From CAIZGX01 sp044371535 (lineage in GTDB: Bacteria; Bacteroidota; Bacteroidia; Flavobacteriales_D; Sanyastnellaceae): 64,000 nt of DNA. The first letter of the stretch is position 1, and the number at the start of each line of letters is the position of its first letter. Made by a program: the position numbers and the translations under genes. Below, piece after piece: positions 57,150 through 64,000 of the stretch. Under the pieces are notes generated by a model, which was given only the letters and a program-made list of their open reading frames with translations, was not told where the DNA came from and ran no database searches. Where the stretch lies: assembly GCA_044371535.1 (NCBI GenBank), contig JBILTL010000001.1:17797-81796 (forward strand), read 5' to 3'.

Positions 57150-57435
57150 CGGCAGGAATTGTTTTCGTTTCTTCTTGAACTGGAGGCGCAACAGGCGGTG
57201 CTGGACGAATTGGCGCGGACTCTTCTTCGTTCATCAACTGATCCAACGAAACCTCTGCGCGGGCTTGTTTACGCATGTCATCTGCGCTCTTCAGTATTTC
57301 ATCTTGAACGTCTTTCGCAGCATTGCGAAACTGATACATCGTCTTTCCTAACGTACGAGCGATAGACGGAACACCTTTCGCTCCGAAAAGCAAAAGGTAG
57401 ATAAACAATATCATAAGAATCTCGCCAGTACTCAT
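57121..57435 (-). CDS. tatA: Twin-arginine translocase subunit TatA/E
   Basis: 104-residue protein: one N-terminal membrane helix (residues about 5-20, ILMILFIYLLLFGAKGVP), hinge, amphipathic helix (LGKTMYQFRNAAKDVQDEI) and a proline-rich tail. The FGAKGVP hinge is the Bacteroidota form of the TatA signature. Start at ATG 57433-57435, four bases after TACCTTTG; the upstream in-frame ATG lies beyond the promoter and is rejected. Likely co-transcribed with alkB. Confidence 0.9.
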   Translation of the reverse strand: MSTGEILMILFIYLLLFGAKGVPSIARTLGKTMYQFRNAAKDVQDEILKSADDMRKQARAEVSLDQLMNEEESAPIRPAPPVAPPVQEETKTIPADDVQSGGTV

Positions 57436-57439
57436 GCGG

Positions 57440-57447
57440 CAAAGGTA
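57440..57447 (-). promoter_or_regulatory. -7-like box TACCTTTG of tatA
   Basis: TAnnTTTG match followed by CCGC and the ATG; leaderless arrangement. Confidence 0.6.
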
Positions 57448-57466
57448 AGCTTGTTGAATGTCTTTC

Positions 57467-57494
57467 AAAGAAAAATGCCGGGAAATTCCCGGCA
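57467..57494 (-). terminator. Rho-independent terminator after secDF
   Basis: Perfect stem TGCCGGGAA/TTCCCGGCA (57476-57494, one central base), followed on the minus strand by a T-rich tail (complement of AAAGAAAAA at 57467-57475). It lies 25 nt after the secDF stop and insulates tatA. Confidence 0.85.
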
Positions 57495-57519
57495 CTTTCA
57501 AAGTATTCTTAAGTCGAAA

Positions 57520-60500
57520 TTATTTCGCTTCTTTCTTAGCAAACATTTTGCGCATATCTACTACGATTGGAGTTGCAATGAACAAGGTAGAGTACACCCC
57601 GCTGATTACCCCAACGATCATTGCGAATACGAATCCGCGAATATCATCGCTACCGAAGATGAACATTACACCTAAGGTCAATAATACTGTCATAGACGTA
57701 TTAATTGAACGACCCAACGTGCTGTTCAAGGCGTCGTTGATTGTAGTCTTCAATTCAGGGTTACGACGCTCACGGAAGTACTCACGAATACGGTCAAAGA
57801 TTACAACGGTATCGTTAATCGAGTAACCTATGATGGTCAAAATTGCCGCAACGAAGTTTTGATTCACTTCCAAAGTGAAAGGAACAACTCCGTTTAACAA
57901 AGTGAACGCGCATATTACAATAAGCGCATCGTGTAACAATGCCACAGATGCACCAATTGCGAAGTCAATTTTACGGAAGCGGAACACTACGTATATACCT
58001 ACTAACAACAAGGTAAGAATCGCAGCCCAAATTGCTTCAGCTCTAAAGTCATCACTCATTGAAGCATCTACCTTGTATGAAGTTGTAATCTCATGCTTTC
58101 CAACTTTACCTAAAGCGTTGTCTACATCGGTTTGAACACGTTGTGCTACGTCGTTAGAATTGTCATTGATTAAGTAGTTCGTTGTGATCTTCAATTCGTT
58201 TCCAGAAGTTCCAATCGCTTGAACTGTGCTTGCTGCAGAATTTCCATTTTCAACCAATCCTGCAGAAAGTGCGCTACGCACAGCCTCTGGATCTACTTGT
58301 TGTTCGTACTTCACTTTAAACGAAGTTCCTCCAACAAAGTCAACACCCATGTTGAATCCACGTGTAGTCCAAGAAACAGCACCAGCAATTAAGATGGTTG
58401 CAGAAATTCCATAGTACAAGTAACGCTTCGTTACGAAGTCATAGTTCATCTTCGTGAACCAGTTCTTAGTAATGTTGCTGTAGAACGTAATTTCTTTCTT
58501 GCTGTCCAAACGCTTGTAAAGAATCAAGCGAGAGATAACAATTGCAGTAAACAATGTTGTGAAGATACCGATGATCAATGTTGTTGCGAAACCTTTCATA
58601 GGACCGGTTCCAACGAACAACAATACTAAACCTGAGATTAATGTTGTTGCGTTACCATCGATAATGGCACCCAATGCTTTCTTGAATCCGTCAAGCATCG
58701 CCACAGATACAGGCTTGCCTAAACGCAATTCCTCTTTCACACGTTCGTAAATCAATACGTTCGCGTCAACCGCCATACCCATGGTTAATACGATACCCGC
58801 AATACCAGGAAGAGTCAATGTTCCACCCAATGATACAAGTGCACCAATCAAGAAGAACAAGTTAGCAACCAATGCAACGTTTGCTGCCCAACCCGCCCAA
58901 GCGTAGTAGAACATCATGTAAAGAAGAATAACAATGAAGGCTGCAACGAACGACCAGATACCAGCACTAATGTTCTCGGCTCCAAGGCTCGGACCAACAA
59001 CAACTTCGTCAATAATCTTCGCAGGAGCAGGAAGTGATCCAGCTTTCAACAATCCAGCTAAGTCTTTCGCTTCTAAAATTTGCTTGTCGCGGTTGTCACC
59101 AGAACCAAATGTGATTACTGATTTTCCGTTTGGAATTTCTTCATTTACAGATGGAGCAGAATAAACCAAGTTGTCCATTACTACTGCAACCGCTCTGTTG
59201 TTGTCTGCTGCGTTCTTCGCAGTCATTTCTTTCCACTTTGGAGCTCCAACATCTGGACTCATAGTCATTTCAACCACAACGCCGCCTTTGATAGGATCGA
59301 AATCTTGACGAGCATCAACAATTGATTTTCCATCAAGTGGAGCACGTCCGTTTAGTTCGTCCGCTTTAATCGCATAAAGAACTGCAATTCCTTTTTCTGG
59401 TTTTGCACTCCACATCAAACGCAAATCTTTCGGGAACATGCTCTTCGCCATGTCCGAGTTGAAGATGCGGTCTACCGCTTCCATATCTGAAACTTTTGCA
59501 GTACCTGCAATTGCAGAAGGTATTGCTTTGTTGTCGGTTGGAATATTCGGACCGAAGATCGCAAACAACGGGTATTTACGCTTCTTCTCGTCTTCAGTTA
59601 ATTGATCATCTGGCTTCACTGTTGGTGCTGTTGAAGTAGAATCTTTCTTCGCGGTGTCTTGAACAGGAGCATACAACTCAGGAGCTTGAATTCTTCCTAA
59701 AGCAGTATTCAAGTCAATCATTGCTTGCGCAATTTCTACGTTGAAGTAAGTATTCCAAAACTCAAGGTTTGCAGTACTCTTCAAATTCTTACGAACACGC
59801 TCTTGGTCTGTAACACCAGGTAATTCAACAACAATACGGCTTGTTAACGATTGCTTTTGAACGTTTGGTGAAGTCACACCAAATTGGTCAATACGCTTAC
59901 GAATGATGTTCTCAGTATTGTCAATCGCGTCGTTTGCTTCCTTGCGTAAAACTTTAATTACATCTTCGTCAGACATGTTCGCTTTGAACTTGTCTTGATT
60001 GGTTTGATTGCTGAACTTTCTCCACAACTGCCCTTGCTGACCAGACTTTTTCCATTCTTCTTCGAAAAGAGTCAAGAAATCTGCTGTGCTATTCAACTGC
60101 GCCTTCTTTGCATTTTCAATTGTAGAAAGGAAAGTTGCGTCTGTACTGTAATCGCTTAATGAAAGTAAAAGGTCCGGAATGCTTACCTCAAGGGTAACGC
60201 TCATACCACCTTTTAAGTCAAGACCTAATGCCAACTCGTGCGATTTCAAATAGCTGTAGCTGTAACCCATCAATGGGAAAGCCACTGCATCTGCACTGTC
60301 GCGAAGTGCTTTATTGTATTTCGCTGTGAATAACGATTCACGTTTTGCGTCGAAATTCGCTTTAACGAAAGAGTCAACACTTCCATGACGCATTGTGATG
60401 ATACTGTCGCGGTATGCCTCGAATCCAGCAACACGAATAGAATCAGCAACCTTCATGGTGTCACCGTAATTCTTCAACAATTCGCCTTTAACTAAATCGT

Positions 60501-60633
60501 CGGTAATTGACTCTTCAACAGCTTGATATACCATGTTTTCGTAGCTTTTCGAGATAAAGCTGAACGACAAAAGGTAAGCAACTGATAAGGTTAATAGGAT
60601 AATGAAAATCCAGAGTAGCGATCTATTTTGCAT
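57520..60633 (-). CDS. secDF: Protein translocase SecDF (fused)
   Basis: 1037-residue fusion of SecD and SecF using proton motive force to complete Sec export. N-terminal helix (about 8-28), an extended periplasmic insertion, SecD motif LALGLDLKGGMSVTLEV (about residue 133), RIVVELPGV, and TM bundles with LTMGMAVDANVLIYERVKEEL. The SecF half (from about 760) has FVGGTSFKV and IIGYSINDTVVIFDRIRE. Length is typical of Bacteroidota SecDF. A TATATTTG box lies 36 nt upstream. Confidence 0.95.
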   Translation of the reverse strand: MQNRSLLWIFIILLTLSVAYLLSFSFISKSYENMVYQAVEESITDDLVKGELLKNYGDTMKVADSIRVAGFEAYRDSIITMRHGSVDSFVKANFDAKRESLFTAKYNKALRDSADAVAFPLMGYSYSYLKSHELALGLDLKGGMSVTLEVSIPDLLLSLSDYSTDATFLSTIENAKKAQLNSTADFLTLFEEEWKKSGQQGQLWRKFSNQTNQDKFKANMSDEDVIKVLRKEANDAIDNTENIIRKRIDQFGVTSPNVQKQSLTSRIVVELPGVTDQERVRKNLKSTANLEFWNTYFNVEIAQAMIDLNTALGRIQAPELYAPVQDTAKKDSTSTAPTVKPDDQLTEDEKKRKYPLFAIFGPNIPTDNKAIPSAIAGTAKVSDMEAVDRIFNSDMAKSMFPKDLRLMWSAKPEKGIAVLYAIKADELNGRAPLDGKSIVDARQDFDPIKGGVVVEMTMSPDVGAPKWKEMTAKNAADNNRAVAVVMDNLVYSAPSVNEEIPNGKSVITFGSGDNRDKQILEAKDLAGLLKAGSLPAPAKIIDEVVVGPSLGAENISAGIWSFVAAFIVILLYMMFYYAWAGWAANVALVANLFFLIGALVSLGGTLTLPGIAGIVLTMGMAVDANVLIYERVKEELRLGKPVSVAMLDGFKKALGAIIDGNATTLISGLVLLFVGTGPMKGFATTLIIGIFTTLFTAIVISRLILYKRLDSKKEITFYSNITKNWFTKMNYDFVTKRYLYYGISATILIAGAVSWTTRGFNMGVDFVGGTSFKVKYEQQVDPEAVRSALSAGLVENGNSAASTVQAIGTSGNELKITTNYLINDNSNDVAQRVQTDVDNALGKVGKHEITTSYKVDASMSDDFRAEAIWAAILTLLLVGIYVVFRFRKIDFAIGASVALLHDALIVICAFTLLNGVVPFTLEVNQNFVAAILTIIGYSINDTVVIFDRIREYFRERRNPELKTTINDALNSTLGRSINTSMTVLLTLGVMFIFGSDDIRGFVFAMIVGVISGVYSTLFIATPIVVDMRKMFAKKEAK

Positions 60634-60669
60634 GTAAATTCAATATTGGTCAAAACAATTTAAGGGTTG

Positions 60670-60677
60670 CAAATATA
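60670..60677 (-). promoter_or_regulatory. -7-like box TATATTTG of secDF
   Basis: TAnnTTTG match on the minus strand, 36 nt before the secDF ATG; a normal leader is expected here. No convincing -33 at the ideal distance. Confidence 0.55.
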
Positions 60678-60710
60678 AGGAAATTAGCAGAATTTCCCGA
60701 GTGCACAACA

Positions 60711-60738
60711 AAAAAGGTTGAGCGAACTCAACCTTTTT
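60711..60738 (-). terminator. Rho-independent terminator after rpmB
   Basis: Stem AAAAAGGTTGAG/CTCAACCTTTTT (60711-60722 with 60727-60738) around a 4-nt loop, followed on the minus strand by further T. It starts 20 nt after the rpmB stop. Confidence 0.85.
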
Positions 60739-60758
60739 CTATTTCTTGCTAAAAAATA

Positions 60759-60992
60759 TTATCCGATTCCGTTTTCTTTTGCTCTTTTCATTGCAGCCGC
60801 CAAACCAATTTTGTTGATGGTTTTCATTCCTTTCGGAGTAACGCGCAATTGTACCCAACGGCCTTCTTCAGCCAACCAAAAACGCTTATACTGCAAGTTT
60901 GGATAGAATTTTCTACGGGTTTTAATATTTGAATGGGAAACACGGTTTCCAGTTATAGTCTTCTTTCCAGTAATTTGACAAATGCGTGGCAT
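60759..60992 (-). CDS. rpmB: 50S ribosomal protein bL28
   Basis: 77-residue bL28. Visible: MPRICQITGKKTITGNRVSHSNIKTRRKFYPNLQ and WLAEEGRWVQLRVTPKGMKTINKIG, both typical. Start at the ATG giving MPRICQ, as in homologues; upstream Met codons fall in the leader. It has its own promoter and terminator. The companion genes rpmG and DUF4295, often adjacent in this phylum, are absent. Confidence 0.96.
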   Translation of the reverse strand: MPRICQITGKKTITGNRVSHSNIKTRRKFYPNLQYKRFWLAEEGRWVQLRVTPKGMKTINKIGLAAAMKRAKENGIG

Positions 60993-61021
60993 AAGAATGT
61001 GTTTTTGTGAATAAAGGGGTG

Positions 61022-61051
61022 CAAATATATGCACTTTTTTAATAAATCCAA
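61022..61051 (-). promoter_or_regulatory. Promoter of rpmB (TTG, 19 nt, TATATTTG)
   Basis: -7 box TATATTTG (61022-61029) with TTG (61049-61051) exactly 19 nt upstream, the best match in the window to the Bacteroidota -33/-7 promoter. A leader of about 25 nt separates it from the ATG. Confidence 0.75.
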
Positions 61052-61054
61052 TTT

Positions 61055-62299
61055 TTACTTCTGAATTTCTTTGATCAAAAGCATGAAAGCCGCATCTGTA
61101 GCCATTTCCCGATTACGCGTGCGGTTCTTTCCAAACTTCAACTTCTTAACAATTGTGCCTTTTTCAGAAGACAAAGCCACGAAAATGGTTCCGACACCGT
61201 GCTTTTCGTCGCCTCCATCGGGTCCTGCCCAACCTGTTGACGACAAAGCAAAATCACTTCCAGATTTAATTCGAGCGCCTTCGGCCAAAGCGGCAGCAAC
61301 TTCTTCGCTGACCACTCCGAAATTCGAAATCAAGGTTTCATCAACGCCCAATTCTTTTGTTTTGGAAGATTCGTGATAAACCACCCAACCCGATTTAAAG
61401 ACTTCACTCGCTCCAGCTACATCGGTAAACTTTTGCGACATCATACCTCCCGTGCAGCTTTCAGCGAAACTCACTGACTTTCCTGTTGCTTTCAACTTCT
61501 GAACGAGCACACTTTGTAGCGTCTCTTTTTCATATCCGAAAATATACTCGCCAATAATAGCGTGAAGCTCTGCCTCTTTGCGTTGAATCCTTTCTTTCAA
61601 AACAGATTCCTCCGCGCCACCGTATATAGACATGCGCAATTTAACCATTCCAGGTGAAGGCAAATAAGCCAAACGAATATCTTCGACCGCTAAAGAGTTC
61701 TCCCAATCGGTTAGCAAATCAGCAATAAAACTTTCGCCCACACCTTGGGTTAAAATGGTCCGATGAACAATCTTCGGTAACTCGAATTTTTGCTGAATTC
61801 TCGGAACCACTTCATGCTCCATTAAATACTGCATCTCGAAAGGAACACCGGGAAGCGAAACACAAATGTGCCCATCTCGCTCAAACAACATTCCGTTCGC
61901 AGTGCCTACCATATTCTCAAGCACCGTGCACGATGCAGGAACAAGCGCCTGTTGTTCATTGACTTTCAAAAAGGGCAATCCGCGTGATTCAAAAAAGGCC
62001 TTAACACGCAAGTAGCTTGGTTCATGCATGACCAATTCTGTTTGAAACAATTCACAAAGTGTATGCTTGGTAATATCGTCTTTTGTCGGACCCAGACCCC
62101 CTGTAACAACAACCACTTCGGCTTTTTTCAAAGCACTATCTATTTCTTTGAAAATAACAGGTCCTTTGTCTGAAATGCAATGCGACGATTCAACCTCCAT
62201 TCCAAAACTATTGAGGCACTGGCCCATCCACGCAGCATTCGTATTGATCGTTTGTCCAATCAACAGCTCATCTCCAATATTGATAATTATCGCTTTCAT
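61055..62299 (-). CDS. cinA: Competence/damage-inducible protein CinA
   Basis: 414-residue CinA: N-terminal MoaB-like domain (IIINIGDELLIGQTINTNA, VVTGGLGPTKDDITKH) and C-terminal NMN-deamidase-type domain (SFAESCTGGMMSQKF, SSTGWAGPDGG, GTIFVAL). Likely involved in NAD-cycle nucleotide salvage. The start MKAIIINIGDELL was chosen over one 36 nt upstream. Full length. Confidence 0.93.
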   Translation of the reverse strand: MKAIIINIGDELLIGQTINTNAAWMGQCLNSFGMEVESSHCISDKGPVIFKEIDSALKKAEVVVVTGGLGPTKDDITKHTLCELFQTELVMHEPSYLRVKAFFESRGLPFLKVNEQQALVPASCTVLENMVGTANGMLFERDGHICVSLPGVPFEMQYLMEHEVVPRIQQKFELPKIVHRTILTQGVGESFIADLLTDWENSLAVEDIRLAYLPSPGMVKLRMSIYGGAEESVLKERIQRKEAELHAIIGEYIFGYEKETLQSVLVQKLKATGKSVSFAESCTGGMMSQKFTDVAGASEVFKSGWVVYHESSKTKELGVDETLISNFGVVSEEVAAALAEGARIKSGSDFALSSTGWAGPDGGDEKHGVGTIFVALSSEKGTIVKKLKFGKNRTRNREMATDAAFMLLIKEIQK

Positions 62300-62372
62300 T
62301 GTATTTTTTTTCTCAGTTACATTGAATGAAACCAATTTTTGCTAAATTAGTTCGCTAATCTAAACCTATACT

Positions 62373-64000
62373 ATGAAAAGACTCTACTTTGCTTTGGCTA
62401 TTGGGGTTGCTTTCAGCGCAAGCGCTCAGCAAATTCCAACCAAATTATCTGCCTCTCAAAACAAGGCAGCTAAATTCAATCCTTACACCAACACCACTGT
62501 TGGCAACACTCCTTCACAACAATCAAAAACTCCTTATGCAGTTTCTACTGCAAAGAGTATGGTTCAAGTGGAAGAATATGTAGGAACTTCTATTTACGAT
62601 TTACAAACCAATAACAGTATTCAAAACCGCATCATTGCAGATGACGCTGGTGTTGCTGCTTGTTTCACTTTCAGTGCAACGAACTCTTCAGACACTTATC
62701 CTGACCGCGGAACAGGTTACAACTACCGCACAGCAGGTACTTGGCAAGACGATATTACACAACGTGTGGAAAGCATGCGTACCGGTTGGACTTCATTGAT
62801 TCACCCTTCAAACGGTTCTGAAATATTGATGAATCACAGCGGAAGTGCAGGTATTAAAGTATGGACACGTCCTGCTATTGGAACCGGTAACTGGGTGAAC
62901 TCTACTGTTCCAACCCCATCTGGATTCGCAATGTTCTGGCCACGCGCTACTTCAGGTGGTGCAGATGGAAACAGCATTCACATGATTTGCTTGGCCGACC
63001 CAAATGCGGGTGCATACACCAACGGAATGACAGGTCCAATCTTATACAACCGCTCTACTGACGGAGGAGCAACTTGGGATCTAACTGAAGTTTTACTTCC
63101 TGGTGAAGAAAACACTTCTTTAGTTGACGGTTTTTCTGCTGACACATACGCTATTTACGCTCGTGGAAATAAAATTGCCATTGCTACTTTCGGTGATCTT
63201 CAAGATTCATACATCTGGATTTCTAACGACAACGGAACAACTTGGACACGCAGCACAATTTGGGATTTCCCAATAGATAACTACGTTATTGACCAAGGAA
63301 CAGATATTGAATTAGATGGGCTTCAAGACACTATTCTTTCTTCAGACGGAGCCGGTGCAGTGTACATCGATGCGAGCGGCACTGCTCATGCTGCATTCGG
63401 AACAATGTTCTACACCGATGATCTTGGGGTAATCGATTCATCTTACAGTTACTTCCCATTGGGTGGAAGCATCGCATACTGGAACGAAAACATGGTAGAT
63501 CCTGCAACTGAAGTTCTTGAAATCGGTGTTTCTCCAGATGTCGACGCTACCATTCCAGCTGCAATTACAGAAGTTGGTCAATACGGAAACAGCGGTATTG
63601 CTTCTCACCCGCAATTGGCTGAAGCTGCTGATGGCACAATCTTCTGTTCCTATCAAGCTGTTAATGAAAATTACTTCAACGGCGCGGAATACCTACGACA
63701 TATCTATGCTGTAAAATCCGATGACGGTGGCGCAACTTGGACCACTCCTTCAGACATCACACCAGACCTTGCAGAAGACGGATATGAGTACGTTTATGCT
63801 TCAATGGCACCTTTCGCTTACGGAGATAAAATTCACTTGATTGTTCAACGCGATTTCGAACCTGGAATTCACGTTCAACCGGAAGACGCTGTTGATCCAG
63901 TAACAGACAACGACCAAATCTACGTATGCGTTTCTCTTGATTTAGTAGGTGTTGAAGAAGGTTCATTAACAAAAACTTCTTTCAGCGTTTTCCCAAATCC
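62373..64000 (+). CDS. Secreted BNR/Asp-box protein with T9SS domain (runs off the window)
   Basis: First 542 codons of a secreted protein. Signal peptide MKRLYFALAIGVAFSASAQ. The body carries Asp-box/BNR motifs S-x-D-x-G-x-T-W: YNRSTDGGATWD, WISNDNGTTWTR and VKSDDGGATWTT, indicating a beta-propeller of sialidase or exo-alpha type fold. The visible end, TSFSVFPNP, is the usual beginning of a T9SS type A sorting domain, so only about 70 residues are missing. Enzymatic activity is not shown. Codon choice looks like that of a highly expressed gene. Confidence 0.8.
   Translation, partial: MKRLYFALAIGVAFSASAQQIPTKLSASQNKAAKFNPYTNTTVGNTPSQQSKTPYAVSTAKSMVQVEEYVGTSIYDLQTNNSIQNRIIADDAGVAACFTFSATNSSDTYPDRGTGYNYRTAGTWQDDITQRVESMRTGWTSLIHPSNGSEILMNHSGSAGIKVWTRPAIGTGNWVNSTVPTPSGFAMFWPRATSGGADGNSIHMICLADPNAGAYTNGMTGPILYNRSTDGGATWDLTEVLLPGEENTSLVDGFSADTYAIYARGNKIAIATFGDLQDSYIWISNDNGTTWTRSTIWDFPIDNYVIDQGTDIELDGLQDTILSSDGAGAVYIDASGTAHAAFGTMFYTDDLGVIDSSYSYFPLGGSIAYWNENMVDPATEVLEIGVSPDVDATIPAAITEVGQYGNSGIASHPQLAEAADGTIFCSYQAVNENYFNGAEYLRHIYAVKSDDGGATWTTPSDITPDLAEDGYEYVYASMAPFAYGDKIHLIVQRDFEPGIHVQPEDAVDPVTDNDQIYVCVSLDLVGVEEGSLTKTSFSVFPN

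Noticed and set aside
1..64000. tRNA, rRNA, riboswitch or prophage features
   Set aside because: Gaps between genes were scanned by eye; no cloverleaf, integrase, transposase or recognised riboswitch was found. A small RNA could still be missed.

Overview
The window is bacterial chromosome from a member of Bacteroidota, most likely Flavobacteriales. The evidence is: TonB-dependent receptors with an N-terminal carboxypeptidase-regulatory domain; secreted proteins ending in type IX secretion (T9SS) C-terminal domains; a fused SecDF; a fused E1 alpha/beta 2-oxoacid dehydrogenase; families such as DUF2480, DUF2490 and DUF6132; no Shine-Dalgarno signals; and -7 promoter boxes of the TAnnTTTG type. 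The genus cannot be named from sequence reading alone. No rRNA, tRNA, CRISPR array, prophage or transposase was seen.

Layout. 1-3.3 kb: the 5' end of a TonB-dependent receptor, two tiny membrane proteins, and an AbiEi/AbiEii type IV toxin-antitoxin (abortive infection) pair bracketed by hairpin-repeat arrays. 3.3-8.1 kb: algI-algJ-like, polyprenol-phosphate-mannose synthase and dihydroorotase in one operon. 8.3-14.7 kb: phosphoglucomutase facing a sugar-nucleotide operon (tviB-like, gmd, rfbB, rfbA). 14.8-20.1 kb: a neuB-like / ispD / oligopeptidase B / histidine kinase operon. 20.2-31.5 kb: DUF2480, exported superoxide dismutase, AsmA-like protein, rRNA methyltransferases, fbp, LPS-type glycosyltransferases, glucosaminidase. 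31.5-40.4 kb: polyprenyl synthase, an outer-membrane protein and a complete suf operon (sufA-B-C-D-S-E, then a DUF59 gene). 40.6-54.2 kb: lipoproteins, a 1459-residue secreted esterase/beta-helix protein, a glutamate-dehydrogenase/exbB/exbD/nhaD operon and a second TonB receptor. 54.2-64 kb: E1 dehydrogenase, alkB, tatA, secDF, rpmB, cinA and the start of a secreted BNR-repeat protein.

The most unusual content is non-coding: ten intergenic arrays plus one intragenic array built from micro-hairpins (2-5 bp arms around a usually 3-nt loop) separated by a constant linker. The linker comes in several 'dialects' (ATCAAT/ATTGAT, AAGAT/ATCTT, ATGA, and a TAAATT-rich type). Most long arrays reverse linker orientation halfway through, and several share a conserved core. 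One array runs in frame through the phosphoglucomutase gene using only units whose length is a multiple of three. I know of no described family with this architecture.

A second recurring pattern is a -7-like box ending exactly four bases before the start codon (ATG or GTG) in ten genes, which predicts many leaderless mRNAs. Perfect inverted repeats lie upstream of abiEi, sufA and between sod and the AsmA-like gene, and are candidate operators.
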